Below are positions 21,386 to 31,499 of a DNA stretch of 64,000 bases, in pieces. The stretch lies in assembly GCA_941918925.1 (NCBI GenBank), contig OW799236.1:106222562-106286561 (forward strand). The letters are read 5' to 3'. The notes under the pieces were generated by a model that saw only the letters and a list, made by a program, of their open reading frames with translations, had not been told where the DNA came from and did not search any database. Source of the stretch: Phyto melanocephala. Taxonomy: Eukaryota > Arthropoda > Insecta > Diptera > Rhinophoridae. Position 1 is the first letter of the stretch; each line of letters opens with the position of its first letter. A program made the position numbers and the translations under genes.

Positions 21386-22260
21386 AGTGGAGAGTGAGAG
21401 AGAGGGATTGTGAGCTGTACAAGAGTGTGCTGGTTAGATCTGTTTAAAAAAATTGCAAAAACCCACCAATCGTGCGTAATCTTGGGTTTGTTCTTGCTGC
21501 TGCGACTGCTGTTATTGCTACTTTTGCACCATATAACTTTTGAAGCGGTTGCTGATTATGTTGTCTGCTGCTGCAGCTTGTCTAAATGTACGTTAATCTA
21601 CTATCCAACCTAATTACCATTTTTGGGTTAAAAAAATCTTACTAAAAAGCTGACTTCAGCATTTTCATACATTGTAACAAAATAATTAAAATTAGATCGG
21701 TAATACATACAAGCAGCAAACGGCACAGAAGTAGTCAGCAGTTCAGCGTAAAATTATTTTAATTTAATCTGAAGCAGCATTTCGACTCGTTTGGTAAATA
21801 ACACAACAACACTTACCGCCCAAACTATTTTCTTTTCTCGTACGTCCTGTTGCATGGTAGCTGTTCTGTGTAAATAATTTTGAAAAGTTCGTGCGTTTCA
21901 TCGTACTCAACTGGTCTAGTGGTGGTGGTCGTGATGTTGGTGATCTATGATCGTGGTGTTGGGAGTTGTAATCTGTGTTTAATCTTAGCTAGAGTTTGCT
22001 GTCTGCACATCATATTCAAAATACAAAGCAGGTTTCCAGTTTTCTAAAATTACTATTTTATATTGCTCGTCTTCAACGAAATCTTAGAAATACATATATG
22101 TAGGAGCTTCTTGTTTCCAGTTTTTCGTTGGTTGGTGTTTAGTTGCTGTTCGTTTTCGATCGTTTTATTTTTTATCACAAAAAATGTATAGCGCAGGTTT
22201 ATATGGATTGTTGCAGGTATAAAACATAATTCACCGATGCTGGACATACATACAAACACA
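21386..22260. promoter_or_regulatory. Less AT-rich block with promoter-like motifs, function unknown
   Basis: This block stands out from its surroundings: GAGAGTGAGAGAGAGGG near 21391, GT- and CTG-rich stretches, CAGCAGTTCAGCG near 21735, and TATAAAA near 22216. No conserved protein can be read from it. It could be the promoter and leader exon of an unseen transcript or an enhancer; both are guesses. Confidence 0.25.
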
Positions 22261-22543
22261 GAATTAATGGGGTTTTTTATTAAGGAAGTTTTAAATTCCT
22301 TAAAATGGGTAAGTAAATATGGTATTTTTATTAATTATGATTTTTCAGGTGATCGCAATATATATTGTCTTGAAAATAAAATAAAAAAAAATTATATAAA
22401 GAAAATGTATTTTTTTTTATTTAGAGTTAAAGAAAGAAATTTTTTTTTTTTTTTTTTTTTTGGGGTATGCGCAAATGGTTTATCTATCTGTGGTACTAAT
22501 AATATAAATGTTTGTATGTTGGATGATAACATCTTTGTTACAT

Positions 22544-22692
22544 CTGTGGCATTAGATTTGTTTTCTTGCTCTATTTCAATATGGTAAAACAGCTAAAGTC
22601 ATACACCCAGAACAGCTTTATAAATAAAATGCTGGCCAATTTCACTATGAAAACATCTATAAAAGTTTTTAAATTTTAATTCCAAGCCACAG
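22544..22692 (-). mobile_element. CTGTGGCTTGG-family MITE, degraded copy
   Basis: Interior shares TAGATTTGTTTTCTTGCTCT, AAACAGCTAAAGTCATAC and AACAGCTTTATAAATAAA in reverse orientation with the intact element at 62003-62249. Ends CCAAGCCACAG. The left arm has lost most of its inverted repeat. Confidence 0.6.
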
Positions 22693-24014
22693 ACTTAATC
22701 CAGCAAATAGATATCAACCTAGATAAGCATTTACAGACATGTTCTGACACTCGCATGATTATAAAATCGCCAAACTGCAAGTTCTGTAATTCACGCATTA
22801 TTATAAATAACAGTTAAAGAAAATGCATCAGTTCACGAGTTGAAGTCGCAAAAGTTCTTGCTTTTGTGAACTTAATACTACCAATCATGCTTTTTCAACA
22901 CGCATCGAAAATATCATGTGAGATGCGTTTTCCAGATCATTCCTTTTACCCCGGCAACTAGGCGAAGTCGCGGACACTCACGCTATTGACTGATAAATTA
23001 TCAGACAATCAAAACTGATATAGCTAGATATATAAAATTTGGACCGTGGGTTTCTCTTCTCATGTATAGGTCCATTAAGAAGAAATTTTAATATTCGTAT
23101 TCTAAAGGGTAAAAATGTACTAATTCGGTAATCTTATAAATAAGAAAAAATAATAAAACCTGGTCCGTGAAAGGCAACTTGTATCAGAAACAATCTCTAA
23201 CCCATATAAGACAATAGGCATTAATGCATGAGCTAATCTCTAAGATATAAAGGTAAAATACCAAACACTTCTAATGAGCAATTAAAACAGTACAGCCTAC
23301 CCTGAAGAATTTTTAAACACTGGAAATAATAGGCGTACCATACTATAAGCTGTAGGCTTATGTTGGTACCCCAGATCTGTTGATACACCCTTCAAGTAAA
23401 GGAGAAAGCGTGTTAAATCTGCGTATTCCAATTATCAAAAATAATTTGTTATTTCTGTTTTGGAGGTCTAAAGTTGTTGGTGCTTATAGTGGCCATTAAT
23501 AATTCCTAGAGTCAAACACTGAAAGAGGCAGAAATTATTTATTGGTAACAATTGATAGAGTAACAACTATAATTTCATCTGCATATACATACATGTGCAA
23601 TCAACAATTCAAAGATATAAATAATTAACAATAAAGGATATGAATTAAAATAAACAAAAATAAAATACATATGTACAATGCGCTATAAAGTGTGTAGAAC
23701 TATTATAATTTGGAAAGAAAAAAATTAAACCTAGTTGCAATTAAATGTCACAGACGGATGCATATTCTCTACAAGCTTACTTCTGAACGTAAAAGGGTGA
23801 ACGTCTCTTAAGAGATCGTGGTAAAGAGTTCCAACATGTAATAACACGTACTTGAAAAGATCTTACATGATTTTTAAATTAATTTGGAAACTCATATGGT
23901 TAGCTTTTGTCGATTGTTTAGGGTTATGAGTGCCCAAAATTAACACGTAATGGCAAAAAACAAACCATTCAACGTCGTATAAATAGGTATTTTGTCTTAA
24001 ATATTTGCATTAAA
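22693..24014. other. Repeat-derived AT-rich spacer without a gene
   Basis: Contains a Helentron-type terminal fragment near 22950-23000 (CCCCGGCAACTAGGCGAAGT) and a TTATTGGTAACAA fragment near 23537. No coding frame recognised. Confidence 0.4.
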
Positions 24015-24145
24015 TCCTATCTTACTAACATAATAAAAGTGAATGTTTAAATGATCTTTTTACGTAAACGCTTAAATAAGAATCACCGCACAGATAGATA
24101 TTTCATTCCGATAACTGAGGAGACGAAGTCATGGGCAAACGCTAG
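24015..24145 (+). mobile_element. Short Helentron-like element
   Basis: TCCTATCTTACTAACATAAT at the start, GAGACGAAGTCATGGGC near the end, and a terminal CTAG at 24142-24145. Internal TTTTTACGT and GATAACTGAGG segments recall the 10120 element. Non-coding. Confidence 0.45.
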
Positions 24146-24667
24146 TATATTCTATACAAAAAATTAGGTGCAACACCGAAGAACGTTTGTATTGATTTTG
24201 TTGGAAGAGAACACGACGGGCGTGGCATCTTAATATAAAGAATATACATTTTACATGATATTGCATCTATAATCTTGAAAGTTTGTCTTCTTTTAACTAA
24301 AAATGGTTACAATCGGAGGGGAATAAAAATATAAATTGGTTAAAACTTGAATAATTTCTTAATTTAATACAAAATGGTGTTCTTTTGTGCTTTAAATTAT
24401 TAAATAACTAGCAAATATATCGTATGTGATGACTGCATTTTTTTTAATATTTTACGTGTTCTAAATAGTTTAACACTTCTGTTAATTAAACTAAATAAAA
24501 TACATATGAATCAATACCTGCTCTACGAAATGTTTCTCATATCCTAGCAACATTCAAATTTATTTACAACTGTCAAACAACTCGAATACAAATCCTAATT
24601 TTTTTATATAAATTTTGCAAAACGATAGAACTTTATATCTTAACCATTTGCAAATATATTCTTTAAG

Positions 24668-25271
24668 ATGTTGAGAGTACGAAATCATTCCTATGCGCCA
24701 TATTTGGAAAGGGAGGGCCGTTTTTTGTGTCCTATGCCAAAACCTGCCAATATTGAAGCAGGCAAGAACTGGCATACAAATTTAAAACCTTGTGAACGCC
24801 TATTTTATCATCAAACATTGGCCTCTGTAAGGGGATGTAAGCGCTTTTTGAGCTTAGCGAAAATACCAAAGGATTCATTGGATTTCCAACTCCAATCACG
24901 TTACCTGCATTCGCGTGATTATTTTCCAGAGAAAGTGGATTTCGTCTTGCAAGTGGAAACGTGCCAAAGGCTACCACAAACATTTAGAGTTTTAAGGAAT
25001 ACAAGGGATATACCATTAGAGAAACCAGAAAAAATAGGACATCCTTTAAGAATAGGTAAATGGTTATTACTACTTTTTTTTTTGTAATTTTTAAGGTAAA
25101 TTTTGCATAAAATTATTAAAAATAAATTTTTGTTTGTTATTTTTAAAAGGTGGACTTAAAGAGAAACTTTCTCCCTATAGTGTTAAATTAATCAACAGTG
25201 GCCCTCATACCCAATTGGTCAATAATGGTTACTCACGTCAACCTGCTGATGGTAATTTCTTCCGATATTAA
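24668..25271 (+). CDS. CFAP276 (C1orf194-type) axonemal microtubule inner protein
   Basis: Exons 24668-25055 and 25150-25271, GT-AG, phase 1, 169 residues, equal to the human protein length as I recall it. The sequence shows IPKDSLDFQLQSRY (human has IPKDDLDF at the same place), a KVDFVLQ segment like the human EILLNQ region, and a C-terminus PHTQLVNNGYSRQPADGNFF that parallels human PHTAATNGGYSRKKDGGFF. The family (DUF3695) lines the inside of motile-cilium doublet microtubules; in a fly this implies sperm tails or chordotonal cilia. No signal peptide or membrane segment. It converges with TRMT1, with only 105 bp between stop codons. Identification rests on remembered family motifs. Confidence 0.8.
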
Positions 25272-25376
25272 ATGAATCTATACTGATTTGAAATATATTT
25301 TATGGGATTCGTTTATTTTATTAAAATAAAAATTTTTGTGTGTTAAAAATAAATTGTATTTCTAATTAAATAGAAA
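25272..25376. promoter_or_regulatory. Shared 3' region of convergent CFAP276 and TRMT1
   Basis: Only 105 bp separate the two stop codons. AATAAA signals occur on the plus strand (about 25325 and 25347), and TTTATT (AATAAA on the minus strand) is near 25313. The CFAP276 signals lie toward TRMT1 and the TRMT1 signal toward CFAP276, so mature transcripts probably overlap at their 3' ends. Confidence 0.5.
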
Positions 25377-27883
25377 TCATCTTTCTTTAGCCGTGCAGTC
25401 TAATTTGGCTTGTTTAGTTTTCTGTTCATTATTTTCAACATTTGCATTGAAATCCTCTGACTCCTCTACTTTATGCTTCTGTTTTTTATTTTGGTTGCGA
25501 AAACTTTTAGCAACATTGTCCTCACCAATCCTGTGAAGAGAATAAAAAATTAAAGAAAACTTCCGTGCGAAAAAACTTACTGCTTTTTTTTAAGAATATA
25601 CTAATGAACTGCACTCTATTCTAATAAGAGCTGAGAACATATGTACATAAATATGTTAGGTGAAAAGAAGCCGATGTTTTATGAGTCAATGTTTACATGA
25701 ATTGTTTAAAATATTTAGCATGATTTTGCATTAATTTTGTAGCACATTTCTTACATTTTGGAAGTTACTTAGAATGAATACTTTCGCACTATTGATTTTA
25801 AAATCTTGGGGGGTTACACCGTAATTCGATTCGAAACTATAATTTTTCGAATTCGTATGCCAACAAATTGTAATTCGAAAATGTTTTCTTTCCAATCGAA
25901 TTACGGAGTAACCCCCCTGCAAATGTACTACTAAATGTTTTGTCTGAGTAGTAATGGTGATTAATGTACATAAGTATGTATCTGTTGTGGGTTAAGAAAA
26001 ACAGATTTTTAAGGTTACACTTACATTATAGTAGCTTTTGTTCCAGGACCCCAATGTGCTGTAGGATTTGCCTGGAATCTGGATAAAGACTGTTTTCTAC
26101 TCTTGGGGTTTGCGTCAGGATGTATTCTATCAAAATAATATTCTTGCGAACACTCTTTGCTTAAAATTGCCTTGATCGGAGTCCCTTCAATCATGCGTTC
26201 TTGTTTAACCGGGTGAAGTTTATTCCAACATCTTAAAATATCCCAAAGCACTGACGCAGGGGCATTTGTCTTGATAGAATTTTTATAAGCATGTGAAAAG
26301 GACACTTTGTAACCGGCATTTAGTAGGGCTGAACGGAATTTCAATATTGGTACAATTTCTAATTTTAAAACGCAACAAAGTTTATCGAGAGTATAGTAAA
26401 GTGGTACTTCATCCAATTCCTCCTGCACCACCGTCAACATGCCGATTAAACGTTTTTGTGTACTTAATTTGCATAGGGGTTCCTCATCAATAGCTTTAAG
26501 TAGTTCTTGTACAAATGTCTTATCATGTATAGGTTCAGACCAAATCGGACCTCCTAACTGGTAGTGCAAAAATTATAATTTAGGAAAATTAAGTATGTAT
26601 GTGAAGGAAATTGTTTTTAAAAGGAAACAATTTGAAATCGAAAAAAAAAATATTTTTTTTAAATAGCATTAAAAAAATTAAAAATTATGTACATAAGTAT
26701 TTCTGTATTAAAAACAAATTTTGTTACAATTAAAAATTTAATTAAAATCGTATTACAATAAATTTCAAAATTTATTCGATTTCCATGACATACCTATATG
26801 TTTTTTCATCTACTTACATGGTGTTTATGGCCGCAATGTTCACAATTCATTCCCACTGGAGGCCCTGTTGGTATTCCGAATTTTACTTGATTAGGATTTG
26901 AAGGCTTCGGATTGGGTTTAATCACACCCAAAGGATAAAGTGTATAGGTGTCACAGCCACAACATTGATAAATCATCGATTGTTTACTCATGCTAAACTT
27001 GCACTGCGCTTGACTACTAAATACGCGCACAAAAATACGAACGTAAAAATCTGCTGAAATGCTTAGCAAAGGAACGATATATTTGCCATAACGGTTAGCA
27101 TGTGTCTCAACGCAATTTAGTAAAATACGCAGAGCCATTTCATGGCAAGATTTCATGCGCAGTGGAACCGAACCGTATTTGACATAGCATGCCTCAGGGG
27201 CATTGCCCGCCAAAACGGCCATATCAGTCGCTGTTACCAGCAGCAAACCACCGTCTACCAAGGATTGTACGGCACCATCAAGAAAACGATTTGGACAACC
27301 ATAGGGATCTAAATCAATGCAATCGTATTGTTTGTCATTAGTAGTGGATAAATACATAAGTGTCCTACAAAAGATTGTTGTATGAGAACAGTTATTTATA
27401 TTTAAAATTAAACACATACATAGCATCAGCATGACTTGCTTCTATTAAATGTTCCACCTGATTATGCTTAATATTCTTTCTTATAGCCTCCACTGCTTGT
27501 TTAGACAAATCGTTGGCTATGATTTCTTTAATGCCTGCAACTTCTTTTGCATATCGTATGCTACGCAATCCAGTGGCTGAAAGAGCTTCTAATATTCTTA
27601 AACCATCTGCATATTTAACTGCGGCCTTATATTCTCTGTTACTTCTTGATGTTTCACCATTCTCCAACAACTTAGACGCATTCGCATCTTTTTTTCCTTT
27701 AACCGAAAGTTTCTCATTGCGTTGTTTTGAAAAACGTTTAAAGAAACAATTTAAGACTGAAATGCTTAGATCACGGTTAAATTCCTGTACAGGATTATAG
27801 AAAACATTGCCTCCGCATAAAATTTCAGCTGAACGTTCACTTATAATTTTATGGATAGGATTAGTTTCATTATCAACTTCCAT
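25377..27883 (-). CDS. Trmt1: tRNA (guanine26-N2)-dimethyltransferase TRMT1
   Basis: Makes N2,N2-dimethylguanosine at position 26 of tRNAs using S-adenosylmethionine. Exons (minus): 27420-27883, 26818-27364, 26025-26557, 25377-25530; all junctions keep phase; 565 residues. Visible blocks: VFYNPVQEFNRDLS (residues 27-40), SAM-binding LEALSATGLRS (98-108), ANDLSKQAVEAI (123-134), the catalytic-site motif DLDPYG (172-177), and a zinc-ribbon-like set of cysteines (CCGC ... CEHC) before LGGPIWSEPIHD. The C-terminus is Lys/Gln-rich. The ATG at 27883 is the first in frame. A longer open frame upstream lacks ATG and contains TTTTTTTTAG, so an upstream exon, perhaps coding for a mitochondrial presequence, is possible. 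Intron 3 carries a small palindromic element. Confidence 0.93.
25808..25917. mobile_element. Palindromic MITE in TRMT1 intron 3
   Basis: 110 bp. Arms GGGGGGTTACACCGTAATTC and its inverted partner (25894-25917) match at 23 of 24 positions; the interior has further TCGAATT repeats. No clear target-site duplication (CTT on the left, TGC on the right). Confidence 0.7.
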
Positions 27884-28108
27884 TTCTTTTAACTGGCTTA
27901 AGACAGTAAAGTTTCTAAAAAAAATTAAAAATTTCAAAACAAATAAGTTACACGTTTTCGACACAGCTGATGTATAATTGTGGTGAGTAGCGATTTTTTT
28001 TTTATATTTTATACAAAACTAGCGGAGCGATTAAATGATAATTGCACCGACAAATTTTTGTTACAACAGACTAATGGTTATATCTATGCAAAAAACAAAT
28101 ATTAATTA

Positions 28109-28507
28109 GGCCCCTTTCGCATTAGGCAACTATAATTGCGCAATTCTTGGGTTTGTTGGTGTGAGAGGAAAGGTCGGTGTAAAGGGGAAAGAGTTGCCGA
28201 GATTTGAGTACAGACTTTCTTGTACTTGGCAATTCTGCTTTAGCTGTCATTCTTGTCTTGGAATATTTATTTGTTTTTGTCATTGTCTTTTATTTCTTCT
28301 TCGGTGTGTTGTGTAATTTTGTGTTTGTGAAAATTTTATTTGTTTATAAGTGTATCAAATATTTAAAAATGATGAGAAGTTGGAAAAAACTGGAAGAAAT
28401 TAAGCAACCAAGTTGCTCAATGTGAACATAAAAGCAAGTTCAAAAGAAAATTAATAAAAATTAAAATTATACTTGCGCAATTATAGTTGCCTAATGTGAA
28501 AGGGGCC
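28109..28507. mobile_element. Harbinger-like MITE, copy 2
   Basis: 399 bp; starts GGCCCCTTTCGCATTAGGCA and ends in the inverted GTTGCCTAATGTGAAAGGGGCC-type arm. Flanked by TTA at 28106-28108 and 28508-28510. Opposite orientation to copy 1 at 15757-16175. Its longest open frame is a chance frame. Lies just upstream of TRMT1. Confidence 0.78.
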
Positions 28508-28510
28508 TTA

Positions 28511-29268
28511 TAATAACCACAATAGTAAAAAAGTGAAAAGTCAACTCTCTCGAATTAAAAAATGGAATTATGATAGTATCATATATGTATGTATGTGAGA
28601 ACAGTTCGACAAATTTGGATGACTCTTTTTTTTTTACGATGTATTTGTGAATATGAGGTCCGTATTAAAAATAGGTTACATTTTCGTCTGTCTTCCTGAA
28701 CTCGTTAAGGTTCAAGCTACTGGATGAGTTTTAAAAAAATATAGAGTCGTCGATATATTTTGTAATGAAATAATGTATTAAGATGTTTTGAAATTATTAA
28801 ATTAAGAGGTATTACTAATTAAACGAACTAAGTGAAATATATTGCTTTGGCAGCATATTATCGAAATTTGCACTATAAAATTTCAAATGTTATATATATC
28901 CAATGTTAAAAATTTTTTATATTGCAGAATTGAGTTAATTTTGTCGTGATACAAATATTACATTGGATTTAATCTAACGTCTACAATTAACAAATTTCTA
29001 TCGTAACATTATGTATGAAGTTTGATGCACATATTTATCAACAGAAATTTTAAGGTAGAGAGTAGGCATTTCTAAATGGCCAACTTGAACGAGACATATT
29101 TCGACAAGCTATAAACACCAACTCTAATTGGTCTACTCTCGCCCTCTGCTACACGTTTGCTTATTGCTGTTATTCTAATTTATTTCAACCCGAAGCAGTG
29201 TGGGATACCCTGGCTCTATGGTTATAAAACAATGCCATTAAAAATAAAAAATATATAATAACACTCAA
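28511..29268. other. Spacer, no gene seen
   Basis: AT-rich; nothing recognised apart from short T runs. Lies between the Harbinger-like MITE and the next inverted-repeat element. Confidence 0.45.
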
Positions 29269-29681
29269 TTTACATGATGATTTTTATGACGTCCAATTTT
29301 CTTAATTCCCTTTTGAAGTTGTTACCAAATACTACTCAAATTTATACGATGGTTTTTTTTGGACGTCTAATTTCTAATTTGTATTGTAGACTATTAAATT
29401 TACATTTTAATATTTTTTATTTTCTTTATTTTGAATGTCGAAAAAACTATTTTTACTGTTTAATATTTTTTTTATCAGTCAAAAAGCAAAATCCAGTTGA
29501 TTAGAATATAAAAATAAAACGTAACAGAAAGAACAGAAAAAAGTGTAAAGCGAAGTGTCAAAAAAAAACCATGAAAACAGAAACCATGTCTATTTTTCTA
29601 CCTCCCTTTCTTCTCTACACCGCTTGCTACCAAACAAAAAATGACGTCCAAAATTGGACGTCATAAAATTCATCATGTAAA
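29269..29681. mobile_element. Inverted-repeat element with TTTACATGATGA ends
   Basis: 413 bp. The left arm (TTTACATGATGATTTTTATG then ACGTCCAATTTT) and the inverted right arm match over 32 bases with one difference. GGACGTC recurs inside near both ends. No transposase. It ends about 210 bp upstream of the mL62 start codon, so it may lie in or next to that promoter. Confidence 0.7.
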
Positions 29682-29889
29682 CCTACTGTAATAAAAAGAA
29701 ATATTATGGCTTATTAATGGATATTTAATATCCATGGCATCGACAATCCAAAAATTAAAAAGCTACTTTTTTGAATTTATATAGTAGCATCATTTTTATA
29801 AGACTACCAGCTGTTCATGTTTACTAGTGTTACGAAAGCGTAATACGTTTTCCAGTTCACCTTTTTTGAGAATTTTCTTTTTTAGTGAA

Positions 29890-30790
29890 ATGAATAAGAT
29901 CTGCAAAAGGTTTATTTCGGTGCTAAGCCACTTAAAAGTGGAAAAAACCTACACCACAGCAGCCGTTATTGGTAGAAACTTGTCTTTTAAAAGCGATTTG
30001 TCCCTGGACAAGATTTACCCTAATAGTCGCATACAGCTCTACACACCACAACCGGTACATGTTTAAAATTTTTTATAAAGCAAGAAATAAGATTATTATT
30101 GAAATATTTCTTTTTTATTTTAACCAACAGCCCGCAAACAAAGATGATACTTTTTCCGGCTTCATACCCATTAATAAATTGCAAATCACTTACAGTCGAA
30201 GTTCGGGTCCCGGTGGCCAGCACGTGAATACAGTCAACACCAAAGTAGATGTCCGCTTTAAGTTGTCAGAGGCTGATTGGATACCAGAAAAAACGAGAGC
30301 AAAGTTACCAAGTTGTGTAAGATGACAAATTATTGTATGGAAATAAAAAATAACTATGTATTTTTGTAGCTACAAAATAAATTAACCAAAGATGGTTACT
30401 ATGTAATTAAAAGTGATTTAACTCGTTCCCAGCAAATGAATTTAGCTGATGCGTTAGAAAAATTGCGTACAGATATAAGGAAATGTGAATATGAAGCTCC
30501 ACCCCAATCAGAGGAAACTTTTGAAAAAATTAGAAAAAGGTATATTTTTAAATTTGAAATCTACTTTTCATTGTTGATAAATTGAAATTATTAATTTCAC
30601 GAAAATCATAATTGTATAAAAAATTGCTTAAATTGACAAAAAAACCTTTTTAAAAAGTTATTCAAACATTCTTATTAAAATTTGCATTTACAGACAAGAG
30701 AAAGCTGCCCGCGAGCGTTTATTTATTAAACGCCAACGTTCACAAATCAAAGCAGATCGTCAAGGACCTTCAGGAGCTGATTCTTCTTAA
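29890..30790 (+). CDS. mRpL58: Mitoribosomal peptidyl-tRNA hydrolase mL62 (ICT1/MRPL58)
   Basis: Codon-independent release factor-like protein built into the large mitochondrial ribosomal subunit; it frees nascent chains on stalled ribosomes. Exons 29890-30054, 30131-30316, 30370-30539, 30694-30790, in phase; 205 residues, nearly the human length. The N-terminus is basic and hydrophobic with no acidic residues before Glu18, fitting a mitochondrial presequence. The catalytic GGQ is at residues 83-85 within [20 protein letters not shown], followed by [10 protein letters not shown] and a basic C-terminal tail ([18 protein letters not shown]) that enters the ribosomal mRNA channel in the family. 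Short length and no codon-recognition domain exclude mtRF1-type factors. An E-box-like CCAGCTGTT lies about 80 bp upstream. Confidence 0.93.
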
Positions 30791-30999
30791 ACGCAATCAC
30801 ACTAATTAAAAAATAAGATTTAGAATAATAGATATAACTTTTTGTCTAAAGGTTTAGAATAAAGTGTCCATTTACTATTTAAACAAATTAAAAACTCAAA
30901 ATAGTTAAAACGGGTATCAGAATAATTTTTATTATTTCACAATAGTTTTTTAAATTTCCCCTGTTAAATGAAACTACATATTACATAAAGTATTACTGA
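30791..30999. other. mL62 3'UTR region
   Basis: AT-rich region after the stop codon; likely poly(A) signals lie within 100 bases, though AATAAA-like hexamers are imperfectly placed. No other feature. Confidence 0.35.
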
Positions 31000-31253
31000 C
31001 GCATTCATAAATAATCGGCCTTATAGTCATTGGCGTTGTCGTGTCATTTTTGTGTCGAAAACGACAGAAATACGACAAGGTCTCATTCATTTTACATTTT
31101 CGTAAATATTACACGGTACCAAAAAATACGACAACGCCAATGACAATAAGGCTGAATATTTAAGGTTTATTAAAAGCTTATTTGACAGATGTATGTAGAT
31201 AAATTTTTCAAATAACCCTTTAATAAACCTAAAATATTTTTTATGAATACGGC
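31000..31253. mobile_element. Nested palindromic elements between convergent genes
   Basis: The inner inverted repeat spans 31017-31152: GGCCTTATAGTCATTGGCGT against ACGCCAATGACAATAAGGC. A second hairpin follows (AATATTTAAGGTTTATTAAA near 31155 against TTTAATAAACCTAAAATATT near 31217-31236). Outer arms ATTCATAAATAAT (31003) and ATTTTTTATGAATACGG are inverted too. This looks like one MITE inserted in another. Confidence 0.6.
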
Positions 31254-31499
31254 ATTTAGTTTACATTATTTTTACTTTATTATTGAAAATTAATTAATTA
31301 ATAATTAATTCATTAAATTAATTAAGACCTACAGATCCTTATCAGAACATTTACAAAACACAAAATACAAACAAAAATAAATTAAGTGAACAAAATTTAA
31401 GAGGCTATATAAAAAATAAACAACTTAACGAACAGCATAATAATAAATCAAAACCTAACAAAAGTATAACAATATAAATTATACATTTAAATAATATAA

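Noticed and set aside
27884..27964. N-terminal extension of TRMT1 beginning at a GTG
   Set aside because: The upstream open frame has no ATG, and its TTTTTTTTAG looks like a splice acceptor; GTG starts are not expected in a fly nuclear gene. Kept only as a hint of an upstream exon.
28204..28425. 73-codon plus-strand frame and its mirror near 16004-16234
   Set aside because: Both lie inside the two Harbinger-like MITEs and are chance frames with no transposase motif.
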